Below are positions 18,535-28,117 of a stretch of 64,000 nucleotides of DNA, piece by piece. Within the stretch, counting starts at the first letter, position 1, and each line of letters begins with the position of its first letter. The notes beneath the pieces were generated by a model. It saw only the letters and a list, made by a program, of their open reading frames with translations, did not search any database and was not told the origin of the DNA. The position numbers and the translations under genes are program-made. Source of the DNA: Paenibacillus sp. DMB5 (GTDB lineage Bacteria > Bacillota > Bacilli > Paenibacillales > Paenibacillaceae); NCBI RefSeq assembly GCF_001517085.1, contig NZ_LRAC01000121.1, positions 45,805 to 109,804 of the forward strand, read 5' to 3'.

Positions 18535-19550
18535 TTATTGGGCTTGCTGATTGAGGTCGAGATTACCGTCATATACAGCCTTGATCACCTGCTCAATGTT
18601 GGCATCCTCCATCCGGAAGTCAATCACCTCGCCATGGCGCATCACCCGGCTGACCACATCGCTTGCGGTATATTCATACCGGTCAAAAGCAACGGAGAAT
18701 TCCTGATCATTCTGCAGCGTAAGCCTGATTCCGGGAGTCCGGTTCAGCTCTGCGAACAGCTCCGGCATTGGCGAGCCAACCTGAAAGAAAATGACCCGGC
18801 TGCGGGCAAAACGCGACTTCACCTCGCTCAGGCTGCCGTCATAAATAATCATGCCGTGGTCGATGATAATCAGCGTTTGCACAGATCCTCAATGTCACCG
18901 AGATCATGGGTGGTCAGCATGACGGTGGTCTGCTGCTCCTGATTGATTTTTTTGATGAATTCGCGGATCTTCTGCTTCACGGACACATCAAGCCCGATCG
19001 TCGGCTCGTCGAGATAGACAATGGGCGGGTTATGTAAAAGGGCTGCAGCCAGATCGGCGCGCATGCGCTGCCCCAGCGAGAGCTTCCGGGCGGATAAGTG
19101 AATGAATTCATTCATGCCCAGGAGTTCAATAAACTGCTCCAGATTATTCCGGTATACCGGATCAGGGATCTGGTAAATATCCTTCAGCAGCGAAAAGGAT
19201 TCGACAATCGGGATGTCCCACCACAGCTGGGTGCGCTGGCCGAAGACGGCGCCGATCTGGGCGGCGTTCTCCATTCTTTTTTTATACGGATTGATACCGT
19301 TTACAGAAATGCTGCCCCCGGACGGCTTCAGGATGCCGCTCAGCATCTTGATTGTGGTAGACTTCCCGGCACCGTTCGGTCCCACATACGCGACAGTTTC
19401 ACCGGTTTCGATGCTGAGATCCAGCGGATGAACAGCCACTTTTGTAATATTTCTGGGGGTGACGAGATGCTTGAGTGCGCCTTTCAGACCCGGCTCTTTC
19501 ACAGCCTGCACAAAGGACTTGGTCAGTCCCCGGGCTTCTATAATACTCAA
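18535..19550 (-). pseudogene. ABC transporter ATP-binding protein, frameshifted as sequenced
   Basis: This is the ATPase of the DUF990 exporter. The best start is TTG at 19550 because AAAGGAGG sits seven bases upstream; an ATG 24 bases earlier would include that ribosome binding site in the protein. It has Walker A GPNGAGKST, signature LSLGQRMRADLA, Walker B IVYLDEPTIGLD and H-loop TTHDLGDIEDL. The frame breaks at about 18873: after DLCKR a stop follows, while LIIIDHGMIIYDGSL continues in the next frame. One base (a C of CC on the coding strand) is missing. Restored length is about 338 residues, normal for the family, so a sequence error is likely. Confidence 0.87.
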
Positions 19551-19652
19551 GGCTATTCCTCCTTTACTCTTCATGATTACGATTCTTTGCCAAAAGCCAT
19601 GTTCAAATATAGCACTTGACCGGTGTCGAAAACTGGCGGAATAGATCAGAAA

Positions 19653-19681
19653 CTGAAAAATAGTTTTTTACGTACTATAAT
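19653..19681 (+). promoter_or_regulatory. Promoter of the GAF-LuxR regulator gene
   Basis: CTGAAA (19653-19658) and a perfect TATAAT (19676-19681) are separated by 17 bases, about 32 bases before the TTG start. The -35 matches four of six consensus positions. Confidence 0.6.
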
Positions 19682-19713
19682 AGGTAGAATAGGGTGCGAC
19701 TGGGGGGATTGTT

Positions 19714-20511
19714 TTGAGTACCTACGAAAAGACCAGAGCCTGGTGCCGGCCTGCCGACTTGCCGGAAGAACGGCTTGAATTATTCCGTCAAAGGTTAAGC
19801 GGGGGCCTGACCAGGAAGGGTTCTAATATGAAGCCGGAGGAACAGATCTACCATGAGGCCATGATTGCTTCCATCCGCAGCGAGATGAACAGGATCGGGA
19901 GCTTTATCTCCATTCCGTATGCCGTATTTCTGACAGATCGGGCTGGTGTTATTCTGGAACTGGTATGCTCTTCGCCGGAGCTTCGTGAGGAGCTGATCAG
20001 GACGGAGTTAGGTACAGGGATCAGCCTGTGCAGGCAGCATTCGGGTCTGAATGCGGTGTCGCTGGCGATGGAGATGGACTGCATTGGTGTCGTACGCGGC
20101 GATGAGCACTCCGATCCGGCCTTTGCAGATTGGAACTGCATATGTGCACCACTGCAGACAGATGGCCGTACCTATGGCTATGTCGATATTTCTTTTCATA
20201 AAAAAGAGCAGATCGAATTCGCCATTCCCTTTGTGCAGCAGATTGCCGAGAACATCACGGGGAAATGGATGGAGCGTAATCCCGGAATCCGCGAGTACCG
20301 GCTGGAGAGCCGCTTTCAGCATTACAGGCTGAGTGCGCGTGAGCAGGATGTAGCCCGGCAGTGGCTGCTGGAGAAAAGCGCGCTGCACATATCCAATGAG
20401 CTGGGGATCAGCGAAGGGACAGTAAGGAACGTACTGAAGAATATTTACAGTAAAATGCGGGTGAGCGACAGATGGCAGTTTATTAGGAAGCTTACGGGCG
20501 ATATAGATTGA
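19714..20511 (+). CDS. GAF-domain LuxR-type transcriptional regulator
   Basis: This 265-residue cytoplasmic regulator starts at TTG 19714 behind a GGGGGG stretch. The first 55 residues are helical. Residues about 60-195 resemble the GAF sensor found in AcoR-like activators (FLTDRAGVILELVCSS, GTGISLCRQHSGLNAVSLAM). A LuxR helix-turn-helix ends the protein (LSAREQDVARQWLLEKSALHISNELGISEGTVRNVLKNIYSKM). There is no receiver domain, so it probably responds to a small ligand. It diverges from the DUF990 exporter operon, which it may control (inference from position only). Confidence 0.75.
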   Translation: MSTYEKTRAWCRPADLPEERLELFRQRLSGGLTRKGSNMKPEEQIYHEAMIASIRSEMNRIGSFISIPYAVFLTDRAGVILELVCSSPELREELIRTELGTGISLCRQHSGLNAVSLAMEMDCIGVVRGDEHSDPAFADWNCICAPLQTDGRTYGYVDISFHKKEQIEFAIPFVQQIAENITGKWMERNPGIREYRLESRFQHYRLSAREQDVARQWLLEKSALHISNELGISEGTVRNVLKNIYSKMRVSDRWQFIRKLTGDID

Positions 20512-20569
20512 AGTGTGATCTATTGTTGTATATCAAGTTCAATCTATATAGGTAAGTGGGATGGCATAT

Positions 20570-20603
20570 AAAACGGCCCGGATAGTGATAGTACGGGGCG
20601 GCT
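20570..20603. terminator. Imperfect hairpin between convergent genes
   Basis: AAAACGGCCCGG and CGGGGCGGCTTT can pair imperfectly across a 13-base AT-rich loop. It lies between the regulator gene and gcvPB, which converge. The stem has mismatches, so this is a weak call. Confidence 0.35.
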
Positions 20604-20628
20604 TTGATTGTGTTACAGGCATAAACGG

Positions 20629-22089
20629 TTAACCGCAAGAGCAGTTCAGCACCGGCTTCCGCGCAGCCTGGGTTTCATCCAGACGACTGATTTCGGTCGT
20701 GTGCGGAGCATTGATGACGATCTCCGGTGTCTCCTGGGCTTCCTTGACGATCTGAATCATTGTTTCGATGAAGCCGTCGAGCGTTTCCTTGCTTTCGGTC
20801 TCGGTCGGCTCGATCATCATGCACTCCTCGACGGTGAGCGGGAAGTAGACAGTAGGCGGGTGGTAGCCGAAGTCTAGCAGCCGTTTGGCTACGTCCAGCG
20901 TACGCACGCCGTATTGCTTGAGATTGCGGCCGGACATGACGAACTCATGCTTGCAGACGCCCGGATACGGGATTTCAAAATACGGCGCCAGCCGGTGCAT
21001 CATATAGTTGGCATTCAGCACAGCGTTCTCGGACACCTCACGCAGGCCGTCTGGTCCGTAGGTGCGGATGTAGGCGTAGGCACGGACGAGAATGCCGAAG
21101 TTGCCGTAAAAAGCTTTGACCCGGCCGATGGATTCCGGCCCGCCGTAGTTCAGCGAGTAGCTGCTGTCTTCGTTCTGAACTACTGTCGGCTGAGGCAGGA
21201 ACGGAATCAGGATCGACTTCACGCCGACAGGTCCGGCTCCCGGTCCGCCGCCGCCGTGCGGGGTGCTCATTGTTTTGTGCAAATTTAAATGCACCACATC
21301 AAAGCCCATGTCGCCCGGACGGGTAATGCCCATGATGGCGTTGGAGTTTGCACCATCGTAATAGAGTAAACCGCCTGCTTCGTGAACAATCTCGGCGATC
21401 TCGACAATCTGTGTCTCGAACAGGCCGAGCGTACTCGGGTTAGTCAGCATCAGTGCAGCCGTGTCGCTGCCGACGGCAGCCTTCAGGGCTTCCAGGTCAA
21501 CCATGCCTTTGGCGTTGGATGGGATCGTTACGGTTTCAAGGCCGGCAGCTGCAGCACTGGCCGGGTTAGTGCCGTGCGAGGAGTCTGGCACAATAACCTT
21601 CGTACGCTTCTCGCCGCGGCTTTCGTGGTAGGCGCGGATCATCATCAGGCCGGTCCATTCCCCGTGGGCGCCGGCAGCAGGCTGGAGGGAGACGGCATCC
21701 ATGCCGGTCAGGGCGGCCAGATCTTTTTGCAGAGTATACATTAATTCAAGTGCGCCTTGAATGCTCTCCTCCGGCTGGTACGGGTGAATCTTGGCCAGAC
21801 CCGGGAAGCGGGCAACATCCTCATTGATCTTCGGATTGTATTTCATCGTACAGGAGCCGAGCGGATAGAAGCCGTTATCGACACCGAAGTTGCGGCGGGA
21901 AAGAGCAGTATAGTGGCGGATTACATCCACTTCGGATACTTCCGGCAAAAGCACAGGCTCGCTGCGCAGCAGTCCGGCCGGAATCAGCGAATCAATGGCT
22001 TCATCCTCAGGAACATCGCATACCGGCAGGGAATAGGCGGAGCGGCCGGGACGGCTAAGCTCAAAAATCAGACTTTGTTCCGGTTTCAT
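20629..22089 (-). CDS. gcvPB: Glycine dehydrogenase (decarboxylating) subunit 2
   Basis: This 486-residue PLP-dependent half of the split P protein decarboxylates glycine and passes the aminomethyl group to lipoylated GcvH. The PLP lysine is in [17 protein letters not shown]. The N-terminus has the expected [21 protein letters not shown]. The start codon overlaps the gcvPA stop (ATGA), so the pair is translationally coupled. It is the last gene of the riboswitch-controlled gcvT-gcvPA-gcvPB operon. A cysteine-containing tail (NCSCG) closes the protein. Confidence 0.96.
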   Translation of the reverse strand: MKPEQSLIFELSRPGRSAYSLPVCDVPEDEAIDSLIPAGLLRSEPVLLPEVSEVDVIRHYTALSRRNFGVDNGFYPLGSCTMKYNPKINEDVARFPGLAKIHPYQPEESIQGALELMYTLQKDLAALTGMDAVSLQPAAGAHGEWTGLMMIRAYHESRGEKRTKVIVPDSSHGTNPASAAAAGLETVTIPSNAKGMVDLEALKAAVGSDTAALMLTNPSTLGLFETQIVEIAEIVHEAGGLLYYDGANSNAIMGITRPGDMGFDVVHLNLHKTMSTPHGGGGPGAGPVGVKSILIPFLPQPTVVQNEDSSYSLNYGGPESIGRVKAFYGNFGILVRAYAYIRTYGPDGLREVSENAVLNANYMMHRLAPYFEIPYPGVCKHEFVMSGRNLKQYGVRTLDVAKRLLDFGYHPPTVYFPLTVEECMMIEPTETESKETLDGFIETMIQIVKEAQETPEIVINAPHTTEISRLDETQAARKPVLNCSCG

Positions 22090-23438
22090 AAACAGCCCTC
22101 CAGTAGCTTGGCGAATTGGTCGATTTCCGACTTGCTTCTTTTCTCTGTGACGGCAACCAGCATATGCCCGGCCAGCTCCGGATAATCACGGCCGAGATCG
22201 TAGCCGCCGAGGTAGCCTTCCTTAACAAGCTTCGAATTGATTTCACTGACATTGCTTCCCTCAGGAAGCTTCAGGACAAACTCATTAAAGAACGGTGCAG
22301 TGAACGCTTGAGCAGCGCCTGTAAGCTCTACGAGTTTGCCGGCTGCATAGTGGCTCTTACGGATATTCAGCTCGCCGACCTCACGCATGCCCTCTTTTCC
22401 CATAACGGACAGGTAGACGGAAGCGCACAGCGCCAGCAGCGCCTGGTTGGAGCAGATGTTTGAGGTCGCTTTTTCACGGCGGATATGCTGCTCGCGGGCC
22501 TGAAGAGTAAGAACAAAGCCGCGTTTACCGTTACGGTCAACGGTCTGGCCGACGATCCGGCCCGGCATCCGGCGCATCAGCGGCTCGGCTACAGCGAAGA
22601 ATCCGCAGGTAGGACCGCCAAGCGAAGCTGGAATGCCCAGCGGCTGTGCGTCACCGACTACAATGTCGGCTCCGAGCTTGCCCGGTGTTTCCAGAACGCC
22701 CAGTGCCAGCGGGTTGGCGCTGACTACGAGCAGTCCTTTGACGGAGTGAATCAGCGGTTCGATTGCGCCAAGGTCTTCAATAGCTCCGAAGAAGTTTGGA
22801 GACTGTACCAGCACTGCTGCGGTATCTCCGTCGATCGCTTCGGCCAGCTTGGACTGATCGGTAACGCCGTCTTTATAATCAATTTCCACAACCTCAAGTC
22901 CCCAGGCACCGGCCGAAGTGAGCAGCACTTGGCGGGCTTCCGGGTGAACGGTACGGGAAACAATCAGCTTTTTACGTTTGGTAGCGCCTGCCGCCAGAAC
23001 AGCTGCTTCTGCGAAGGCAGTAGCGCCATCGTACATGCTGGCGTTGGCCACCTTCATGCCGGTAAGCTCGCAGATGTAGGATTGAAACTCGAAAATCGCC
23101 TGCAGCTCGCCCTGGCTGATCTCAGGCTGATAAGGGGTATAAGCCGTATAGAACTCCGAACGGGAAATCACATGGTTAATAACTACAGGGATATGGTGAT
23201 CATAGATTCCGGCTCCGAGGAAGCTGGTGTGGGTATCAAAATTGGCATTCTTGTCAGCCAGCTCTCTCATATGGCGGAGCAGAGCATATTCATCCAAAGC
23301 CTCTGACATGGGCAATATGCCCTGGTAGCGTACAGATTGCGGAATATCGATGAATAGCTCTTCCATGGACTGAATGCCCACGGCTTCCATCATCTCCTGG
23401 CGGTCCTGCTCAGTCATGGGCAGATAGCGGTGCTTCAT
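22086..23438 (-). CDS. gcvPA: Glycine dehydrogenase (decarboxylating) subunit 1
   Basis: This 450-residue partner of GcvPB has the PLP-transferase fold and lacks the PLP lysine, as expected for subunit 1. Conserved stretches include [17 protein letters not shown] near the N-terminus, [20 protein letters not shown] and [11 protein letters not shown] near the C-terminus. The length is typical. The start overlaps the end of gcvT (ATGA) and the stop overlaps gcvPB, giving a tightly coupled operon. Confidence 0.96.
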   Translation of the reverse strand: MKHRYLPMTEQDRQEMMEAVGIQSMEELFIDIPQSVRYQGILPMSEALDEYALLRHMRELADKNANFDTHTSFLGAGIYDHHIPVVINHVISRSEFYTAYTPYQPEISQGELQAIFEFQSYICELTGMKVANASMYDGATAFAEAAVLAAGATKRKKLIVSRTVHPEARQVLLTSAGAWGLEVVEIDYKDGVTDQSKLAEAIDGDTAAVLVQSPNFFGAIEDLGAIEPLIHSVKGLLVVSANPLALGVLETPGKLGADIVVGDAQPLGIPASLGGPTCGFFAVAEPLMRRMPGRIVGQTVDRNGKRGFVLTLQAREQHIRREKATSNICSNQALLALCASVYLSVMGKEGMREVGELNIRKSHYAAGKLVELTGAAQAFTAPFFNEFVLKLPEGSNVSEINSKLVKEGYLGGYDLGRDYPELAGHMLVAVTEKRSKSEIDQFAKLLEGCL

Positions 23439-24558
23439 TGCGGCTTCACTCCTTGCGGCTTTTTATAAAACGGCGCTTTGACCACGGCGGCCTTCAGCTG
23501 CTTGCCGCGGATCTCTACGAAAACTTCTGTGCCAATTTCGCTGTAGGCGGCATCAATCAGTGCAAGCCCCAGGTTGCGCTTCAGCGTCGGGGACTGGGTT
23601 CCGGTTGTTACTTCGCCGATCTTTACGCCGTCCGCGTATACCGGATAATGGGAACGCGGAATCCCGCGGTCAATCATCTCAAGCCCGACCAGACGGCGGG
23701 ACAGCCCCTCTTCCTTCAGCTTCACCAGCGCATCCTTGCCGATGAAGTCGGCTTTGTCCAGCTTGACGAAGAACTGCACGCCCGCTTCCAGCGGGGTGAT
23801 GTCTGCCGACAGCTCCTGGCCGTAGAGCGGCAGCTTGGCTTCGAAGCGGAGCGTGTCGCGCGCGCCGAGGCGGCCGGCGTCAGTCCGTGCGGAGCACCGG
23901 CTGCAAGCAGGCCGTTCCACAAAGCGGCAGCCGTGTCCGCCGGGGCGTACAGCTCAAAGCCGTCTTCGCCGGTGTAGCCGGTACGGGAGAGCAGTACTTC
24001 TGCATCGCATACTTCGGCTTTTTCGATGAAGTGGAACGGCTTAAGCTCAGCGACATTTGCGGAGGTAACTTCACGGAGAATCGTTTCCGCCAGCGGCCCT
24101 TGCAGTGCGAGCAGCAGGGTATCCTCCGAGACATTCACCAGACTGACTCCGTTGAACTCGGGAGTAAGATGCTCCTGCAGCCACTGGAAGTCCTTGTCGA
24201 TGTTGGAGGCGTTGACGACTAGCATGTAGCGTTCTTCGCCGAGGCGGTAGACGAGCAGGTCATCCACCACTCCGCCGTTCGGATACAGCATCAGGGTGTA
24301 TTGTGCCGCACCGTCAACCAGCCGGCTGACATCGTTAGTGGTCATTTTTTGCAGAAAAGCTTCCGAGCCGCTCCCGCTGACCATGAATTCCCCCATATGC
24401 GAGACATCGAACAATCCGGCCTGCTGGCGGACTGCCTCATGCTCCTTGACGATTCCTGTGAACTGCACCGGCAGCTCCCAGCCGCCGAAATCGATGCATC
24501 TGGCCTCCGCATAAGCGGAATAAAGGCTGTAAAAAGGCGTTCTCTTCAAAGCATCCAT
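23435..24558 (-). pseudogene. gcvT: Aminomethyltransferase GcvT, frameshifted as sequenced
   Basis: The T protein releases ammonia and transfers the methylene group to tetrahydrofolate. The N-terminal two thirds read well from ATG 24558 (GGGGAG upstream): [42 protein letters not shown]. After HGLTPA the frame is lost. The conserved [18 protein letters not shown] appears in the next frame and continues to the proper end. Comparison with the expected PAGLGARD shows one missing base (a G of GG on the coding strand) near 23871. Restored length is 374 residues, normal for GcvT. Its neighbours gcvPA and gcvPB are intact, so a sequencing error is the simplest explanation. Confidence 0.92.
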
Positions 24559-24647
24559 GTGCTCACTCCCCTGATCTGATTACACACAAGCCAAAGCGGC
24601 TGTTCCGTGCCCGTCCGGGCCGGCACCTGTTTAAAAGGACAACAAAA

Positions 24648-24713
24648 AAAGGACAGAACGGTCGCTAAAATACGCACTTAACGTGCATAAATAGCGTTCC
24701 GCTCTGTCCTTTG
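24648..24713 (-). terminator. Riboswitch expression-platform terminator of the gcv operon
   Basis: Read on the minus strand, AAAGGACAGAGCGG pairs with CCGTTCTGTCCTTT around an inner GCAC/GTGC hairpin and is followed by a T tract (24644-24650 as A on the plus strand). The 5' arm of this stem is also the 3' end of the second glycine aptamer, so aptamer closure and terminator formation exclude each other. This gives a glycine-ON switch, as known for gcvT in B. subtilis. Confidence 0.85.
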
Positions 24714-24890
24714 TACCTGAGAGTTACCCCGCACGGAGTCATCCGGCAGGTTTCCCCGTTGGTGATCAGTGCGCTGCGTTGCAGGGACTGATGCTCTCCA
24801 GAGATGCGTCCGGCAAAGGTCCTTTTGCCTGAGAGATTCACCCGCCCGGGCTTACTCCTTCGGCGCTGTCTTCGGGAGACAGTCTCTCCC
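24711..24890 (-). ncRNA. Tandem glycine riboswitch
   Basis: On the minus strand the leader of gcvT carries two consecutive glycine aptamers. The first shows GGGAGAGAC, GCGCCGAAGGAGTAAGC and GAATCTCTCAGGCAAAAGG. The second shows CTGGAGAG, CACCAACGGGGAAACC and GTAACTCTCAGGTACAAAGG. These are the conserved cores of the gcvT element. The tandem arrangement and the overlapping terminator match the classical architecture. It controls the gcvT-gcvPA-gcvPB operon; gcvH, on the other strand, is outside its reach. Confidence 0.95.
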
Positions 24891-25065
24891 TATGCCATCA
24901 TTCGCAAACCATATAGTATTCTATCCTGAACAATCATGATCTGAAACGGCGCTAACAAGCGCCATGCAAATCTGCTGTCTCCATTAAACCGGGTATTGGG
25001 CCGCGCGTCAACAAAAAAACGTCAAAAAAACGACAAAATTAAATTTCCTGTCAGTTATATTGACA

Positions 25066-25094
25066 TTGCGCAAGTTGGTATTTTAGTCTATAAC
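25066..25094 (+). promoter_or_regulatory. Probable promoter of gcvH
   Basis: TTGCGC (25066-25071) and TATAAC (25089-25094) are 17 bases apart, 40 bases before the gcvH start. The -10 matches five of six positions and the -35 three. A better -35 (TTGACA at 25060) is too far away for a standard spacer. Confidence 0.45.
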
Positions 25095-25134
25095 TACATT
25101 TACAACACCAAATTCGGAAATGAGGCGGCTTGAA

Positions 25135-25527
25135 ATGAGTGAAGTGTTAGACAACCTGCGGTACAGTGAAGAGCACGAATGGGCTCAGCAGGGTGAAGGA
25201 CGCGTAGTACGGGTCGGGATTACAGATCATGCCCAGCACCTGCTCGGAGATATCGTGTTTGTTGAGTTTCCTGAGGTAGGGGCTGCTATTTCCGCCGGTG
25301 ACAGTGTGGGAAGCATTGAGTCTGTAAAGACAGTTTCCGAATTATATTCACCCGTCTCGGGAAAGGTTACCCGGATCAACGATGCGCTGGAAGCAAGTCC
25401 CGAGCTGCTTAATGACGAGCCTTACAGCGGGGGCTGGATTTTTGAGCTTGAGCTTGACGGCGAGTACAGTGATGCTGTTGCCGGACTGCTGGACGCGGCT
25501 GCTTACCGTGAACTGATTGGGGAATAA
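25135..25527 (+). CDS. gcvH: Glycine cleavage system H protein
   Basis: This 130-residue lipoyl carrier shuttles the aminomethyl intermediate between the P and T proteins. The lipoylation lysine is in SIESVKTVSELYSPVSG. The N-terminus NLRYSEEHEW is typical. The start at ATG 25135 aligns with the family; an ATG five codons upstream would add an unusual extension. The gene has its own promoter and is divergent from the riboswitch-controlled gcvT-PA-PB operon. H protein is also needed for lipoate metabolism in Bacillus, which could explain separate control. Confidence 0.95.
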   Translation: MSEVLDNLRYSEEHEWAQQGEGRVVRVGITDHAQHLLGDIVFVEFPEVGAAISAGDSVGSIESVKTVSELYSPVSGKVTRINDALEASPELLNDEPYSGGWIFELELDGEYSDAVAGLLDAAAYRELIGE

Positions 25528-25546
25528 GAGCTGTACAATTTGTGCA

Positions 25547-25592
25547 AATAAAAAACAGGTGCTCCTGCCTTCGCCGAGGTAGGGGTACCTGT
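25547..25592 (-). terminator. Terminator of the motA-motB-membrane protein unit
   Basis: An imperfect hairpin with ACAGGT/ACCTGT ends and a TTCG-type tip is followed on the minus strand by TTTTTATTT. It can also act on gcvH transcripts, but there the T tract is missing. Confidence 0.55.
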
Positions 25593-25673
25593 GTAATATA
25601 GAGGCGGATTTCGTACGCGGCTTACATCATGCTGCGCGGAGTCCGTCTTTTTCTGCTGCCTCTGAAGCTGTCC

Positions 25674-26315
25674 TTAATAAAAGGTGGGGAATTTGTTAAT
25701 CTCAGGGTAAAGCTGCGGGGCGATCCGCCATAACAAGGGCAATAGCCCCGTGCCAATTAGTGCAAATGAAATTAGGAGAAGAAGGAGCCTGAAAGTACGG
25801 TTAGGCGGTGCGTTGACACGCAGCACAAAACGGTAGATCAAGATAGGGTAAAACGGAAACAGCAGCACTGCGGACATACCCATACAGAGAAAAAATCTTA
25901 TCTCACCAGATGATGATGGAATCATCTGATCCGGATTATATATAGGATTTATCTGCAAAAAAAGTAGTAGCAGCGGCACGTAAGCAAACAGCAGCTGCAG
26001 AGGAAAGCGGCGGATGACTCCGGTCTCCGAATGGCTGGACAGTATCCACAAATAGACATACCAAGCCAGTGCAAACGCTCCTCCGGCTAGCAAATATTGT
26101 CCTGCCATCCAGATTAGCTTGCCGGCAGGATAGCTGTAAGCATCATCACCCCAGAAATAATGATTCGAAGTAAACATGATCAATATACGGGAAGTGAAAC
26201 CAATTCCCAAGGTGATCCAGGTCGAGACAAAAGCAGTGATCAGCAAAGAACTGCACAGCGAGATCATCTCCCGGTAACGTGAGGATCCGGTTGTTATTTC
26301 GTTGTTATTATCCAT
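25674..26315 (-). CDS. Hypothetical polytopic membrane protein
   Basis: This 213-residue protein has five or six hydrophobic segments (about 18-45, 68-92, 105-123, 140-163 and 175-198) and a polar N-terminus. I do not recognise the family. It starts 73 bases after motB in the same direction and may be co-transcribed with the stator genes. Just after its stop, another frame stays open and encodes a very basic tail (RGSRKRRTPRSMM). Given other small deletions in this window, the true C-terminus could differ from the one shown. Confidence 0.6.
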   Translation of the reverse strand: MDNNNEITTGSSRYREMISLCSSLLITAFVSTWITLGIGFTSRILIMFTSNHYFWGDDAYSYPAGKLIWMAGQYLLAGGAFALAWYVYLWILSSHSETGVIRRFPLQLLFAYVPLLLLFLQINPIYNPDQMIPSSSGEIRFFLCMGMSAVLLFPFYPILIYRFVLRVNAPPNRTFRLLLLLISFALIGTGLLPLLWRIAPQLYPEINKFPTFY

Positions 26316-26388
26316 CTGGATTCAGGCTCCCTGTCAGCAAAATTTAGAAGTTTTACATTCTGCTGATCTCTTGGCTGAAACGAATCCG

Positions 26389-27273
26389 TTATTCCTCTTC
26401 CTGCAGCTGCCTGAGCACAATCAGCTCAACCCGGCGGTTTCTCTGGCGCCCTTCGGCGGTAGCATTGTCATAGGCGGGCCTTGTGTCGGCATATCCCGCA
26501 TACTGAAAGGTTCCAGGATCAAGCCCTTCGCTGTCGAGGAAAAAACGCAGAACTGAAAGCGCACGCGCCCCCGAAAGATCCCAGTTGTCGTTATACTGTG
26601 AGCCGGCGGATACAGGTGTATTATCAGTATGGCCTTCAATGCTGATGGATGCGCCTATGCCGCTGAATAAACCCGAGAGCTGTCGGAGCGCCGGAAAAGC
26701 AGGCGGCTTCAGCTCAGCCCGGCCGACATCGAACAAAAAGCGGTCGCTGAGTGTAATGGCAATGCCCTGCGGCTTGTCCGCCACAAAGATCTGGTCGCCG
26801 AGATTATTGTCCTCAACATAAGCTGTTATTACGTCCATGAGCGCATTAAGCTTGGCTTCCTGCTCGCGAAAAGCAAGCTCGCGCGCTGACGGCGGCTCAT
26901 TCCCGTCCTGTTCTTCTGTCGAAGGTGCTTCACCAGTACCGCTGCCCGAATTGCCAGTTCCTCCGTTTCCGGAATTACTTACCCCATTCCCGCCCCCATT
27001 GTTTGGCTCTACTGCGGAAGGAGGGTCCTGAATTCCATTCTCTCCGTCCAGTACACCGCTTCCTCCATCCAGTACAGGGTTGCCGCTCCGGAATGTTTCG
27101 GACAGGGATCCCGTCACAATCCTGTATTTCTCGGTATCCAGACTGCTCATGGCATACATGACGACGAAAAAAATCAGCAGCAGCGTAATCAGATCCGCAT
27201 AGGTAATCATCCAGCGGTCCCGGGGCTCGTGCTGTCCATCCGATTTGCGGGTGCGCCGGTTCCGCTGCTTCAT
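26389..27273 (-). CDS. motB: Flagellar motor stator protein MotB
   Basis: This 294-residue peptidoglycan-anchoring half of the stator has a short basic N-terminus, then a single membrane segment (about 22-44) containing the ion-binding aspartate in RWMITYADLITLLLIFFVVMY. A Gly/Asn/Ser-rich linker spans about 70-125. The C-terminal OmpA-like peptidoglycan-binding domain includes SIEGHTDNTPV and a closing RRVELIVLR. Its start overlaps the motA stop by four bases. The linker is low-complexity and unusually long. Whether protons or sodium drive it cannot be told from the sequence. Confidence 0.92.
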   Translation of the reverse strand: MKQRNRRTRKSDGQHEPRDRWMITYADLITLLLIFFVVMYAMSSLDTEKYRIVTGSLSETFRSGNPVLDGGSGVLDGENGIQDPPSAVEPNNGGGNGVSNSGNGGTGNSGSGTGEAPSTEEQDGNEPPSARELAFREQEAKLNALMDVITAYVEDNNLGDQIFVADKPQGIAITLSDRFLFDVGRAELKPPAFPALRQLSGLFSGIGASISIEGHTDNTPVSAGSQYNDNWDLSGARALSVLRFFLDSEGLDPGTFQYAGYADTRPAYDNATAEGRQRNRRVELIVLRQLQEEE

Positions 27274-28049
27274 GACAGGCCTCTGAAGGATCTCTCTATA
27301 TCCGATGAATCTGCGATAAAGGAGCCCAGCTTCTTGCGCACCAGATGCGGAGGATCGCCGTTCTGCAGGGACAGTATGCCGACCAGCAGCATCTCCATGC
27401 TGCTTAGCTCTGCACTGGCACGGGATTTGATTTTTGAGGCGATGGGTAAAAAGATTAAATTAGCACTGGCTACACCGTACAGTGTCGCTGTAAAAGCGAC
27501 AGCGATGGATGAACCAAGACCTGACGGGTCGGAAAGGTTACTAAGCACATGAATAAGTCCCATGACGGTTCCGATGATCCCCATGGTCGGGGCGTACCCG
27601 CCTGCAGCTTCAAAAATTTTGGCATAGCCTTCATATTTCAGCTCTTTGGCATCCATATCCAGCTCCAGAATCTGGCGTACCTGGTCCGGATCGGTGCCGT
27701 CGACGATAAGCAGCAGCCCTTCACGGGTAAACGGATCGGGATGCTCCTCCGCCTGCTTTTCCAGTGCAAGAACACCGCCCCTTCGTGTAATAGCTGCCAT
27801 CGAGATGAGCTCCTGGGCCTTATCTAAATTGGTATCAGGCTGTCTGCCAAAAGCCAGGCGCAGCGCAGCGGGAACAGATCGCAGTCTGGAGGCGGGAAAG
27901 CTGATCAGCACCGCAGCCAGCGTGCCTCCGAATACAATAAGGGCGGCGTTTGGCTGAAGCAGTCCTGACAGGTTGCCGCCTTCCCAGAAAAAACCGCCGA
28001 TCAGCGCGGCCAGTCCGGCCAGGAGGCCGATAATTGAGGTAATATCCAT
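27270..28049 (-). CDS. motA: Flagellar motor stator protein MotA
   Basis: This 259-residue, four-segment membrane protein forms the ion channel with MotB. Features are the N-terminal pair of segments (about 5-22 and 32-50), a cytoplasmic loop carrying the torque-generating region (about 60-150), and GGYAPTMGIIGTVMGLIHVLSNLSDP at the start of the third segment (given here only to mark the family). AAGGAG is well placed before ATG 28049. No other flagellar genes are nearby. Sequence resemblance also allows the MotP/PomA type. Confidence 0.9.
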   Translation of the reverse strand: MDITSIIGLLAGLAALIGGFFWEGGNLSGLLQPNAALIVFGGTLAAVLISFPASRLRSVPAALRLAFGRQPDTNLDKAQELISMAAITRRGGVLALEKQAEEHPDPFTREGLLLIVDGTDPDQVRQILELDMDAKELKYEGYAKIFEAAGGYAPTMGIIGTVMGLIHVLSNLSDPSGLGSSIAVAFTATLYGVASANLIFLPIASKIKSRASAELSSMEMLLVGILSLQNGDPPHLVRKKLGSFIADSSDIERSFRGLS

Positions 28050-28084
28050 AGGATCAGTCTCCTTAGATTTCTATATAATATGGT

Positions 28085-28113
28085 TTGCATCCATGTAGGC
28101 AACACTGTATAAT
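28085..28113 (+). promoter_or_regulatory. Promoter of uvrB
   Basis: TTGCAT (28085-28090) and TATAAT (28108-28113) are separated by 17 bases. The -10 is perfect and the -35 matches three of six positions. The uvrB start codon lies about 115 bases downstream. Confidence 0.6.
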
Positions 28114-28117
28114 AAAC

